From: Gloeopeniophorella convolvens
Taxonomy: Eukaryota; Basidiomycota; Agaricomycetes; Russulales
NCBI GenBank assembly: GCA_022496205.1
Contig: WTXD01000008.1
Span: 372,001 to 436,000 of the forward strand
Length of the DNA: 64,000 nucleotides
Reading direction: 5' to 3'
Part shown: piece by piece, positions 1 through 10,254 of the stretch
How the letters are laid out: every line of letters starts with the position of its first letter
How positions within the stretch are numbered: the first letter of the stretch is position 1
Made by a program: the position numbers and the translations under genes
The notes under the pieces: model-generated
The model's input: only the letters and a program-made list of their open reading frames with translations
Databases searched by the model: none
Told to the model about the DNA's origin: nothing

Positions 1-497
1 GTTCGTCTCGCAGTGCGATGTGGTGACCGTCAACTGTCCGCTGCACGAGGGTACGCGCGGGCTCGTCAACGCGGAGCTGCTGAAGCACTTCAAGCGCGGC
101 GCGTGGCTCGTCAACACCGCACGCGGCGCGATCTGCGACAAGGACGCGGTGGCGGCCGCGCTCGCGAGCGGGCAGCTCTCAGGCTACGCGGGCGACGTGT
201 GGAACGTGCAGCCCGCGCCGAAGGACCACATCTGGCGCACGGCGAAGAACCCGCTCGGCGGCGGCAACGGCATGGTGCCGCATTACTCGGGCACGACGCT
301 CGACGCGCAGGCGCGCTATGCGAATGGCGTCAAGAGCATCCTCACGAATTACCTCCGCGGCACGCCGCAGGACGCCGCGAACGTCATCGTCGGCATTGGC
401 AAGTACGAGACCAAAGCTTGTGAGTGTTCTCTCTCCGGCTGTTTGCTGTGCGTGTTGTGCGGTGTGCTGATTGCTTTGTGCAGATGGTCAGCGCTGA
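1..497 (+). CDS. FDH1: NAD-dependent formate dehydrogenase, 3' part
   Basis: C-terminal part of NAD+-dependent formate dehydrogenase, which oxidises formate to CO2 in the cytosol. The gene enters the window already in frame at base 2. Visible are the D-isomer 2-hydroxyacid dehydrogenase core ([10 protein letters not shown]), the FDH-specific [18 protein letters not shown] stretch carrying the catalytic His, and a C-terminal [13 protein letters not shown] tail. A GTGAGT...CAG intron at 420-483 (64 nt) splits a Tyr codon. The last exon, 484-497, adds YGQR and a TGA stop. Reading through the intron would instead give an unrelated 60-residue tail, so the spliced end is preferred. The 5' end and promoter lie outside the window. 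Family assignment is secure. Confidence 0.95.
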
Positions 498-894
498 GCG
501 CGTCGTCTCGAAGGGTGCAGAGCAGTTTATGTATTTGTAATATGCATGCAGAGCAATATGAAAGTGATTCTTTTCTACGGCGGCGAACCGCACGATAAGC
601 TACATATCTCTGGACCTCCGAGTCCTGCCAGTAGAAAGGGAATGATACTTTTAAGCTCCTCTTCGATCTCTTCGGAGATTGCCGGGGACGCGTAACGCGT
701 CGGAATTCATGCCAGATTGTCTGGACCATGTTCGTTCTGCATATTCCGATTTATTCTGATTCAATCGAACACCTCCCATGGATCCATCGAATCTACCGAC
801 TGGCACACAATGACCGGTCCGTTGTTTGGCCACTATCCCACGCGTCGCATTCCCCAAATGCCAGGGAAGTGAAGGACCTACCTTTAACTAGCCA
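498..894. other. Intergenic, 3' flank of FDH
   Basis: No gene supported. Short ORFs on both strands have no recognisable motif. This stretch presumably holds the FDH 3' UTR and marks the start of a gene-poor accessory tract that runs to about 6.36 kb. Confidence 0.5.
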
Positions 895-1524
895 GTGCCG
901 CCTCTGCCTACATCACGATCCGACACTTGCTTGTCTCTTGTACTGGGCACGATGACGGTACACAAGTATCCAAACGAAATGTCCCGGTACAAATGCAACT
1001 GCTCGAGAAGCTGCAAGGTCTTCCGGACGGTCTCTAGGAAGTTATACTATCTACATCGACCCTCCCGAGCCGAAGACCTGAGGAAGCAGATCAAGGAATA
1101 TAGGATGGCCAAGGACCTACTTCTGCGCATTCCCGTGCCTCCCATGGACTCTCCTTCTCTAGGGTCACTCGATACTCTGCAGAGTTCTCCTGGACCCCAC
1201 CCTAAGGTTGCGCATACAAGCCTTGGTCTGTCTCCTGGACACGCGCTCGACTCGACTCGGTGGAGAAAGGGCCTTCTGCAGGCGCTGCTGAGGGTGACTG
1301 CAACTACAAGGACGAGGAGGAGGAAGAAACCGAAAGCACGTCCATTACATCACTGCAAGGTACGGTGCATATATGCGCGCCTCCTCGACCGTGCCTCACA
1401 CATTGATCGCGATCCTACCAGGCAGCTGTTCTTAATCTACTGGTATGAAGACCTCGGCATCGGGCACGACGACAACGCGGGTGTGGCACCTGATCTGCGC
1501 GAGGAGTACGAGGTAAGCAGTTGA
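895..1524 (+). pseudogene. Decayed transposon-associated ORF with CxC-type N-terminal motif
   Basis: An open frame whose usable N-terminus (from the internal Met at 952 or 979) carries a compact Cys-rich motif: C-N-C-x3-C, then VSRKLYYLH. Similar short C-x-C...VSxxxY/WxxH modules occur at the N-termini of transposon-linked proteins in Agaricomycetes; that link is my recollection and not a database result. After about 40 residues the frame becomes low-complexity and continues into sequence with no coherent reading frame. No transposase catalytic residues or terminal inverted repeats were seen. It is best read as a remnant. It could alternatively be an unrelated small zinc-binding protein. Confidence 0.3.
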
Positions 1525-2058
1525 TACGGTGGTGTCCCCAAATCGAGTGTTGACCGGTGACCGTGCTGTGCAGGATGCCAAACGGATGTTGCCCAAGAGG
1601 CGCAAAATGGATTCCGGTCTTGATGCGAGGCCAAAAGGGAGAGCCTGGTCCGAGCCTGCTTATGAGGGGCTTTTGGCTGTATTCCGAGGCGATGAGCACG
1701 ACGCTGGAGGGCCGGAGGTTGACACCAAGTAGCACCGGTAAGATGAAAGACAAATGGTAGGTGTATTGTAACCAAGAAGAATTGATGTCATGTTGTCTGG
1801 CGACAATTTCAGCTTACAGCTGCAGGTCAAGGTCCGCATCCGGATCTTTCCCTGGGCTTGGCGGAGTCAGCCTGGCTGCTTTTACACGGGTGCATATCGC
1901 ATGCGGGGCCGCGACAGAATGTACTTCATCTGCTTCCGCCCAATGAAGGAAGGCGGAAGCGGAAACGAAGGGCCCCTATAATATCAATCTTCTTCTTGCT
2001 AGCCCCTCCAAGTTCCCTTCGCACGAATCTCCTGCTACCCTAGCCACACGCATCCCCG

Positions 2059-2490
2059 ATGTCGTCTCATACGAAGTCAACGGGCGCTGGTTTTAAACCT
2101 CAGCGGTCCTCAGGTGCATCCCGTCAGACGACCGAAGCCGAGCGCACCAACGATGCCAGGCTGAGAGCCAGTGACCCCCGTGTCAGGGGCGATCCCACAG
2201 ACGAAGAACTCCTGCTCTACGCTCGCCTCCCCTCTACCAGGCAGTGGGTGCGCGAGAAGCTCGCACACGAACGCGCTCTGGCAGATGAGCTGCTGGCACC
2301 GCCCGCGTCGGTCCCTTCTCTCTTGTACTCACTGCCAGCACCTCCTGACATCATCACTCTAGCCGCGGGGCGGCTGGCAGGCCACCCGTTACCTTCAAAG
2401 ACAACCACGCTCCCGAGAATGTTCCGCGTGCATCGGGCTCGCAGGCCTAAGCCGCCGCTGCCGGCCCTACTGCGAGCGGTGATGCCATAG
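2059..2490 (+). CDS. Unrecognised ORF, possible remnant
   Basis: A 143-codon ATG-initiated frame. Its middle looks protein-like (DPTDEELLLYARLPSTRQW followed by an Ala/Leu/Glu-rich helix). About 20 bases past its stop, a different frame gives a similar-looking piece (LEYERTLALAYADMSE and an acidic Ser/Asp run). That pattern suggests a broken or spliced longer gene. No domain is recognised. It lies inside the repeat-rich tract next to the transposon-like ORF, so decay is as likely as function. Confidence 0.2.
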   Translation: MSSHTKSTGAGFKPQRSSGASRQTTEAERTNDARLRASDPRVRGDPTDEELLLYARLPSTRQWVREKLAHERALADELLAPPASVPSLLYSLPAPPDIITLAAGRLAGHPLPSKTTTLPRMFRVHRARRPKPPLPALLRAVMP

Positions 2491-2992
2491 CAGAAGAGCG
2501 CCTGCCTGAGAACTTGCCTGTCTGGCCTATCGAGAGACTCGAGTACGAGCGAACTCTTGCGCTTGCGTACGCGGACATGTCAGAGTCTGAGGACTCGTCG
2601 GACTCGGACTTAGAGAAGGCACCTGCGGTTGGTCCCCTGCCCCCTTCCTCCACGCTGTGTCTGATTGTGTGCTGCTAGTCCGAAAGGGCGCAAGTCTTGC
2701 GTGCGGTGAAGCCCCGGATGCGCTGAATAGTTTCGTGCCGCGTGAGGTGGTGTTCGGTGCACTATGGCCACTTTCTTGTGTGCCGACCACATGGGATCTA
2801 CAGATGTGTAATCGAACAGTGCGTGCTAGCAGATGTGAATATCAAGAAAGCAATCAAGTCGAATTAACAGAGCCCACGATTCTGAAATTCATATCTTGCA
2901 CTGGCTATACAGTCTGCGCGGCTTTGCAACAGCGCATTAGCCCGAGGGAGACGGTACCCGAGATTCAGGCTGGACTCTCACTTTCCCCAACC

Positions 2993-3436
2993 TCAGTCGA
3001 ACCTGGCTGGCAGAGAATTTTGACGTCTTCTCCTCGGACCTCTCTCTACATGTGATGGCCGGAAGAAGGTTTTCGTGCGCTCATTCGAGGATACAACGCT
3101 CGTGACCGTGTAGGCCATCGATACGCTATTGCTGGCCTCTGTGTCCCAAGCTTGATACGCACTGCTGGGCGGCTTGGTTGATCCTGGCCGTTCTGGGAAA
3201 AGGGAGGGACCCTGGTGTATGGGGTTTACGCCATCAAAGCGCTCCTGTGCATCCCTTGGTCCATGGCATGCACACGCACACTGGTGGATGCGGCAGGTCG
3301 AGGCACCGTGCACAGGGCCCTCCTTGACGTTTCGTACCGATAGCCTAGGAACGGCCTTCACGAGACCTCTGATAATAAGGGTGGGGACCCGGTAGAGAAC
3401 GCGCATCCGGGATGCGCGGTGGGTTGTCGTCGCCAA
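2993..3436 (-). CDS. Hypothetical protein, repeat-copy A (paired with 4660-5091)
   Basis: A 147-codon antisense frame over copy A of the duplication. It aligns residue by residue with the antisense frame of copy B: both contain VSSNERT/VSLNERT, then TFFRPSHVE, and further upstream a GLVK motif and a CACxCHGPRDAQ / CACQCHRPRGAQ pattern. The parallel open frame in two diverged copies is the only coding evidence. No domain, signal peptide or membrane segment is recognised. It may be a lineage-specific protein or a fragment of a mobile element. Confidence 0.25.
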   Translation of the reverse strand: MATTTHRASRMRVLYRVPTLIIRGLVKAVPRLSVRNVKEGPVHGASTCRIHQCACACHGPRDAQERFDGVNPIHQGPSLFPERPGSTKPPSSAYQAWDTEASNSVSMAYTVTSVVSSNERTKTFFRPSHVERGPRRRRQNSLPARFD

Positions 3437-4260
3437 GACCTCTTGATCATCGGGCGGACTGCGTTGGTCGCCACCAACACTTAGTAATTAGATGTGAGGA
3501 CTCCCGATATCGTCGTCGAGTGTTGGTGTTGCTCACGCTTCGGGTAGCCCCATGTCCGCTGCGCCTAGTGGATGTGTAGATTGGTTCGACACTTGCTCTT
3601 CGAGAATAGGAGGGTACCGCCACGAGCTGAACAACGGGTTTTCGGATTCATGAAGAGCCTCCATCCCGTTGCAAGGTCTGCATCCCTGACTTCAGCTTGT
3701 GCTATGCAAAGCTGTTGGAGTGATGAATCAGCGTACCACTGGCGCGTGATGGTTGAGGATAGTGCCAAAGCTGTTCCACAGAAATACAGTCCAAGGGCCG
3801 ACCGGTCTTCCGGTGGGGATCCGACCGGGTGTTGGCCTTGCTTCCTGCGGGAATGGTGATGCTATTTATTAAGCGATTGAGGCGCCGGAGATGACTGCCT
3901 GTGTGGCACAGCCCGCTCGTGCTAGAGATTAGCCGCGGCCGTGTACAGGAAAGCACACCTTCTTTCAAGGCGAACTAGAAAAAGAAGAGCTGACAGGGGT
4001 CATAAAGGGCCACACGCGCACGGCCTCGCACGGCCTACTCGCGCGTCAGGGTCAGGCGGGAACGCCATGGTCAAGAACGCCGGAAAAAGTACAGAGATGG
4101 CCTGAGCTATGCGAGGGTCCCCCGAGCTTCTCGGCATCCTATGCAAGAGAGGCGATGCACGGTGCGCAGCCACACAAACACCGCTGTCCAAGTTATACAT
4201 TAGTCAGCCAGCTCCAGTTGGGAAGAGTCACAAGACATACCAACTATCCATCAGCTTGCT
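3043..4260. repeat. Diverged tandem duplication, copy A
   Basis: Copy A of a roughly 1.2 kb duplicated block in direct orientation; copy B starts about 1650 bp downstream. Matching landmarks in order: CTCTACATG-GATGGCCGGAA at 3043, CTTGGTC...GGCATGCACA near 3258, ACGAGACC near 3359, TGCGTTGGTCGCC near 3461, CATCCCGTTGC near 3661, GGTGTTGGCCTTGC near 3830 and CATCCTATGCAAGAGA near 4135. By eye the similarity is about 70-80% in the best parts, with small indels. Nothing identifies it as a known transposon. Confidence 0.7.
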
Positions 4261-4659
4261 CAAGATTCCTTATATCTTGGTACTACATGGTATTCTCTTC
4301 GTACAGCCTTCTTCTGCCGATAACTCTCCTACTGTAGCGCCCCCGCGCGCAACGCGTGGCCTTGGGACTGGCCAGAGAAGGTGCGCTGCAGTCGCTCTAT
4401 CGCATGTTGACCACATGTGTTTTGCAAACGTGCGAACAGTTGGCGGCAGTAGTGGATGCCACCAAGTCAACTTGGCAGATTAGCTAAGATTCGTATCATA
4501 CACTAGTTCCATCGTGGCGCACGGACGGGAAATGGATAGTAGTCCTTCTCACAACTGAGTCTGATTGGCCCTGTTGCACCGCGTTAGTTGTCATGTAGGT
4601 CGATGCCAGAGGTGCATGCGAGACTCGGACTCACTCTCACAACCCTTCACAGCCGGCGG

Positions 4660-5091
4660 CTATGATATCTCTAACGGTTGCTGTCGTGCCTTCTCTACAT
4701 GCGATGGCCGGAAAAAGGTGCTCGTGCGCTCATTCAAAGATACGACACTCCGAACTGTATAAGTCACTGATACACTGTGGCGGGGTGTGCCTTGACCTTG
4801 TGCGAGTCGAGTTTGTGCACCTCTTGGTCTGTGGCATTGGCATGCACAGTCGGCGCAGGGAGGTGCGTGACACATACAGCCTACTTTGGCGCGGTGGGCT
4901 ACTAGCTTGACCACGCCCTTGACGAGACCCGCGACGATATGCACTGGAACCTCGTAGAGAGCGTGCACACGAGTTGCGCGGCGGATTCTCAGCGTCCAGT
5001 CTCCCTCGCGATTGCGGCGGTTGCGTTGGTCGCCTACGACACTGTATTCGGGCGGATCAGACACTGTACGTTGCTGATTATCATATTTCAT
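4660..5091 (-). CDS. Hypothetical protein, repeat-copy B (paired with 2993-3436)
   Basis: A 143-codon antisense frame over copy B that matches the copy A frame through SVVSLNERTSTFFRPSHVE, the CACQCHRPRGAQ Cys/His cluster and a VAGLVKG segment. The Cys/His-rich centre could bind a metal, but the spacing matches no family I know. Start and splicing are unknown. Confidence 0.25.
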   Translation of the reverse strand: MKYDNQQRTVSDPPEYSVVGDQRNRRNREGDWTLRIRRATRVHALYEVPVHIVAGLVKGVVKLVAHRAKVGCMCHAPPCADCACQCHRPRGAQTRLAQGQGTPRHSVSVTYTVRSVVSLNERTSTFFRPSHVEKARQQPLEIS

Positions 5092-5940
5092 GGCTTACAT
5101 TTCAGGTGTAGGGCTGCCACTGTTCACTCCGTCATGTGATCTGTTTTTGTCTGACGGTTGGTCTTCATGGCCACGAAGGCGCCGCGAGGTGCATGTGACC
5201 AAGGAGGTCTTTGAAACCTTAGGAACCCCCTTCATCCCGTTGCGAGGGCCGCGGGTCTGACTGGCGTCATGCAAGGCCGCTGGAGAGGTGAGTATGCATG
5301 CCACTAGTGCATAATATGCGGGAGCACCTACGTCGTCCTTTGGCAACGCCGTCGCGGCCGGTCGGCTTAGGCGGATCTCGGTGTTGGAACTGCTTCTGGG
5401 AAAGTGCGGTGCGTGGGGAATCGTGACGCTAGGTGGTATTTATTCAGTGGGGAGAGCAGCATTCCTCTTCATTACACGGCTACGGGGCTGTGCAAAGACA
5501 TAGCAAGGACGTCCAGAAGCAAGGGGCCTCCATCAGATGTCAGGTGGGGTTTCAGGTGGCTGCGGATTGTCACGACTTTTGGAGCATAGTGTTCTCAAAA
5601 GGCCAACCTCAAAAGGCCAACGGCTTGCAGGCACACAGTCTCACCTGGGGTAGGAAGAGCGGTTTTAGCGAATCAGAAAACAACAAGTGCCTACCCACCG
5701 CCATGGCGGTGTGCAGGAAAGCACTGAGTCCATTCTGGTAGAGAAACGCGAGATGATCAAGGAATGGCCAAGAGATGCGCGGAAGACCCACCACGATAGC
5801 CAAAGTCTGAGGATGAGGAGCACACGCATGCCATTTTGGATCCTGTGCAAGAGATGTGACAAATACACACCGCCCATACGCACGCCGCAGGGAAGGCCCT
5901 GATCCTGCATGCCTGCATACATGCGATATGAATCAGTCAG
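4693..5940. repeat. Diverged tandem duplication, copy B
   Basis: Copy B of the block described at 3043-4260. Landmarks appear in the same order: CTCTACATGCGATGGCCGGAA at 4693, CTTGGTCTGTGGC near 4823, ACGAGACC near 4921, TGCGTTGGTCGCC near 5023, CATCCCGTTGCGAGG near 5231, GGTGTTGGAACTGC near 5380 and GATCCTGTGCAAGAGA near 5838. The two copies have accumulated many independent substitutions, so the duplication is old. Confidence 0.7.
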
Positions 5941-6362
5941 CGCGACTAAGAATCATAGGGCTCGTCTCATCCGGCTCGTCCGGTCCCTTGTCTAACGCAT
6001 CCCACTGAATAGCACGCTGTTAACACGTGCAGTGCGGCACTTGCCAAGCCATAGTAGATCACTGGGAGTCCTTGACAGATCACTACAGCCATTCGACGCT
6101 CCTCGTGACTTGGCTGCGCTTCAAGTACCGAGCTTGGCAGAATTGCGTGGTGCCGACGTCCCTACAGGCCATCCACAATCCACAACACGATTCCTTCACA
6201 ATGCCCGGAGTATGCGGAGCCTGGGGTAAGGAAGCAGAGAACGTCAATATTGACAACAATATAATGATAGTAGAAACACATGGTTCCAATTAAAAATACA
6301 CGTGCGATCGAAACGTAGCAACCTCCCAAGCAACCCCGGAAAGCGGGGTTAGAGCGGCCTCG
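5941..6362. other. Intergenic, no gene seen
   Basis: No supported gene. The stretch borders the 3' end of GCN5 and probably contains its 3' UTR near 6290-6362. Confidence 0.4.
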
Positions 6363-8824
6363 TCATAAGTCGCGCAGGCGGGCCAGACTCTCCTTGAATG
6401 CCTTCTCGAGCCTGTTGGCCTGCTTGCACCACACTGACTCCTCAACATTGTAGAATCGGCAGTTGTCGAAGATGAGCTGCGCGTCGTCGGCGAACTCGTC
6501 GAGGTTGGCGTATTTGCTCGCCTCGAGCTTCTCGCCCATTGTTCGTAGATCTGCGTCCCAGTCAGGTGGGTGCGGGAAGAGACGAAGAGGCGCCTCGGAC
6601 ACACCCATAGGCTGTTCGATGACGTCGTAGTAGTCTGCTGCATCTGATAGCTTGACAGGCTCGCGAAACGGCCAGGACGCAGCGTGGTTTTGCATTTCCG
6701 AGAGCAGACGGTTCATGATACTGAGCTCTGTGTTCTTCATGACGGGCTTGCCGTTCCTGCCGAATGGTTGGTCAGTACAAAAGCAGTAGCGCAGACGATG
6801 GAGCATACGTCACTGACATGTCAGGTGTCCACCCACTCTCACCTGCAAGGGAGAGTGCGCGTTGTCTGAGACGGGGGTTGCAGGGGAGACGAGAATCAAA
6901 ACGCACGGAGCCCCGGCACATCTCGGTAATCGACAACTACACCTTCAGGCGCACCTTCCCGGAACTGGGGTAGGCCAGGATACACTTCATGGCTCCTCGA
7001 CATCTGGCGTATCTTGGTGAGAATGGCCTCGCGCTGTTGCGCAACGATTTCACGTGTATCCGTATAGTCGACGCGGCGCAGCATCGTGCACTGCATGATC
7101 GTGCCACCCTCATAGTCCTTGATGTAGCCTGCCCAGACGGAGCGATCGAGTGTAATGTCCTTGGAAAAGCCCTGCTTCTTGAAGTACCCGACGGCAAAGT
7201 TGTCGGCGTAAGTCAGAAAGTGCATCATGTCAGGGTACGTGCGCCGAATGTGCGCTTTGAAGTGGTCCATCAAGAGACCGCCGTAGCCCTGGGACACGAC
7301 TGCTAAATACCTGAACACACAAAGCCACCAGAGAGCACGCACCTTTTCCTGCGAGATGGACGCAGTCGCGAAGAACACAATTTCTGCGAACCCTCGGTGG
7401 GGGAAGGGGCGATAACAGATCCCTCCGACAACCTTGTACCCACGCTTGCAGATTGCGAGGCATTTCGAATTGGAGTCAAAGACAAGCCGCGCGATGTATT
7501 CTCGCGGCATGACTGGAAGCTGCTTGCGGAACAGCGTCTTGAGATTCGTGAGGATGACGTGACTCCGTGGCTGCCCGTCGTTTTCGACCGGAATGATCTG
7601 GATTACGCCCTTCCGTAGTTCGATGACAGATGGCTTTTCAGGCTTCAGCCCCGAGTGCTGTGGTGACTCGTCGGTGAATGTTGACGAACGGAACGAAGAA
7701 CGCACGCACCGCGCCAGAAGACGATGCCATCGAGGTGTCGACGGTAACACCGGTGGCAAGACGGTCGAGCTGGCCCTCGTCGAGCTGCTCCTCCATCTTT
7801 ACCGCGACGTCGGCTCCATCCACGGAAGAGATCTCTCCGTTCATCTCTGCTTGGACCTCGCCTGTTGGGGGCGGTATAGACACAGGTGCGGTGTGTGCGG
7901 TCGACATCATGCTTGCGCCCTTGCCACCGCGGCGGGATGCCTGTGCCTTTGCACCCACGTCGGAGCGGATTGCGGTGGAATGATGCATCCGAACGGCGAG
8001 CGGCTGGTCCTCTTCATCCTCGTCGTCATCGGCGGAAAGACGAGGCCGCTTTGCGAGAGGCTGGGAGTCTTCGTCGCTGGCAGAGGATGCTCGTGAGAGG
8101 AGCTTCTGGCTGGGGGACGAGGAGTCTGTGAACATGGGCCAGTGGAGAGATGGTGATGAGAAACCGGGGCAGCCTCGTGGCAAAGGGACCAGGAACTTAC
8201 CGGGAGACGCCGCGGGCTCTGTGAGGGGGCTGGCCATGGATATGGCGAGGTTGATGCCGTGACGGAGGGCGCGGAGCTCTGCGTCAGAATAGGCAAAGTC
8301 GAGCAGCCTGCCCTGCTCCTGCTCATCGCCAATTGGTTACAAGATAAACACGCTCGTCCATCAGCACCGCAACGTGTACACTGTGTTGAAACTCCGCACC
8401 TGCCAGTTCACGCACACAGCATCACCCGCACACCAGCGCACGTTACCACCAGCGTCAAGCTCGTCCAGAAAGGCAGGCGCACCTCGAGGTATTGGTCGAT
8501 CCGCAGCGCCAACGCCGCGCGCCGCCCGTACTCCTCCTTCTCCAGCTCCCCGGCCCCACCGTGTTCCTGCGGACCGTGTCCGCACTCGCACAGACGGAGA
8601 TATCCAACTCCGCCGTCTTCGTCGTCGGAGCCGTACTGCGCCAGGTCTGGCAAGGAATTCTCCGGCGGGCGGTCGTCACGGAACAGCTCTGTCTCAGGGG
8701 CGGGATGCAGCCCTGGACAGTCCGCGCAAGTCGAGCACGGCGTATGGCGCGCAATTTTGAGCGCGACGTGTTCACGCGAAAGGGCATCGGGCGTGTTTGA
8801 GGCGGGATAGAGGGCCTTCAACAT
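6363..8824 (-). CDS. GCN5: Histone acetyltransferase GCN5 (SAGA/ADA catalytic subunit)
   Basis: Nuclear GNAT acetyltransferase that modifies histone H3 in SAGA/ADA. Exons (minus): 8824-8483, 8318 (or 8312)-8201, 8125-7710, 7657-7343, 7288-6907, 6842-6818, 6756-6605, 6550-6363, about 644 aa. Domain order: an N-terminal Cys-rich module (CSTCADCPGLHP...CECGHGPQEHGG), an acidic Ser-rich linker with KRPR, the HAT fold with catalytic Glu in FAEIVF, the acetyl-CoA loop QEKGYGG and WAGYIKDYEGG, then a C-terminal bromodomain (WPFREPV, YYDVIEQPMDL, IFDNCRFYN). The Met at 8237 is internal: the frame continues upstream through LLDFAYSDAELRALRHGIN into the Cys-rich exon. Introns 6551-6604 and 7289-7342 are both 54 nt and stop-free. 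It is divergent from the secreted protein gene at 8951, with 126 bp between starts. Confidence 0.92.
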
Positions 8825-8950
8825 GACGGGGCCCCGTGTGTTAATCCAATTAAACGAGTCGTCGCTCGTCTCCACGTGCAGTGCTGGCCCCCGACTACAT
8901 CTAATCTTATCTTGTATCCGCTTGTCGTTCTTGCTTCCGGCTTCCGCTTC
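8825..8950. promoter_or_regulatory. Bidirectional promoter GCN5 / secreted DPBB protein
   Basis: Only 126 bp separate the two divergent start codons, so the core promoters and 5' UTRs must be shared or overlapping. No clear TATA element is evident. Inferred from gene arrangement only. Confidence 0.4.
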
Positions 8951-10019
8951 ATGTCCTCCCATTTCTTTGTATCCTATGCCTTTCTCTTGGCCCTCCTCGC
9001 TCCTTTCGTCCGCGCTACCCAATGGATACAATACCCAGACTCGGGCATCGCTACGATGACCCACTATACCCTCCCGCAGGACTACGTCGCCTCGTGCGGT
9101 TGCACTGGCGAGAGCACACACTATCCCACCGCTGCTCTTAACCAGATGGCCTTTGGCAGCAGCACTGCATACGGCCCGTCGTGCGGACGCTGCTTCACCC
9201 TGACCCTCCTCAATACGTTTCTCTCTGACCCTCCCTTCTTCCCGCCCGCGACCAAGAGCCTCGTCGTCAAGGTCACCGACCTGTGCCCTCTCAGCACGAC
9301 CGGGTGGTGCAACGCCACGGCCAGCGGTCCGAACTCGTGCGCGACCTCTGCTTTCCTGCTGTTAGCCTTGCCTGACGTCGTCCGAAATATCCAGTGCAGG
9401 GGCCTTCCTCAATTTTGACCTCGCGTTCCCGTCATCGTCCATCCCGGACGACTTTTTTCCTTCTAATCAATCCTTATATGGTGAGCACGTCACTAGAGCT
9501 GCCCTCCCACATCTTGCTAAGTGTTCTACAGGTTATACTGTGCGTACTCGTGTCGCTTCTTCCAAGCGAGTAAAGTAAAGCGGATATATGCGCAGGACTT
9601 TGGCGTCTGGAACATCAGCTACCAGAGCGTCTCCTGCACTTCTCACTGGCCGGGCTCCAAAAACGCCGCCGCGCTTGGCAGCGTGCCCAGCCTCGAGAGT
9701 GGCGCGTGCTGCCCTGCCGACCCAACCGTAAGTCCACGCATTCAGCCAGCACAGCCCGCTCTTGTTTATTTGCATACGCGCCTGCTCCGCTCTGCAGGGA
9801 AATCCCAGCGACACCTGTCCCTCCTTTTCTGATCAGAACGGCATACCGTACGTAGTTTTTTGTTTTGCGTTTCACCTCCCCCGGACTGACTGCCAATCCA
9901 GCCCGAACACCTCCAGCACCGGCGGCGGCGGTTCCCAAGTGGTTCCCCCGCAGCCAGCACGAATCGTGTTCGCATGGATCACTGCACTATTGCTGCCGGC
10001 CTTGTACTTCTTATCGTAG
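8951..10019 (+). CDS. Secreted GPI-anchored DPBB (GH45/expansin-like) protein
   Basis: Cell-wall-associated protein of the RlpA-like double-psi beta-barrel group, as in GH45 endoglucanases and expansins. Exons: 8951-9336, 9395-9480, 9532-9539, 9596-9727, 9798-9847, 9902-10019, giving 259 aa in frame. It begins with a signal peptide (MSSHFFVSYAFLLALLAPF), followed by SCGC, a CGRCFTLTL core, VVKVTDLCP, FNFDLAF-type strands (here FLNFDLAF), DFGVWNISY and several paired Cys. The C-terminus has a Ser/Gly linker and a hydrophobic tail ending ALLLPALYFLS, as in GPI-anchor signals. The third exon is only 8 nt and supplies GYT. Whether it hydrolyses glucan cannot be told: the two GH45 catalytic Asp residues were not both located. 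Confidence 0.82.
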
Positions 10020-10254
10020 CACGCAGCGCGCCAGGCTCTGGAGCTGGCTGTACCGGACTCGTAACAAACACTTATCACTCACTCTTGTTGGAATTTTATT
10101 GCTAATCTATGATGTTGTTGTTGTCTGGGATGCGGAGCGATGAAACGTCTGAATGAGTGACACGGGCCAGCCAGGGCACAAAAATGAGGGTGTGGGCTAA
10201 TTATATACACAAGCGCGTGTGCGCGGGTGGTGAGAGCACTTGGATGCGCAAGGC

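Noticed and set aside
7638..8237. Met at 8237 as the GCN5 start
   Set aside because: The frame continues upstream through a protein-like segment and a clean splice to the Cys-rich exon, giving an in-frame longer protein.
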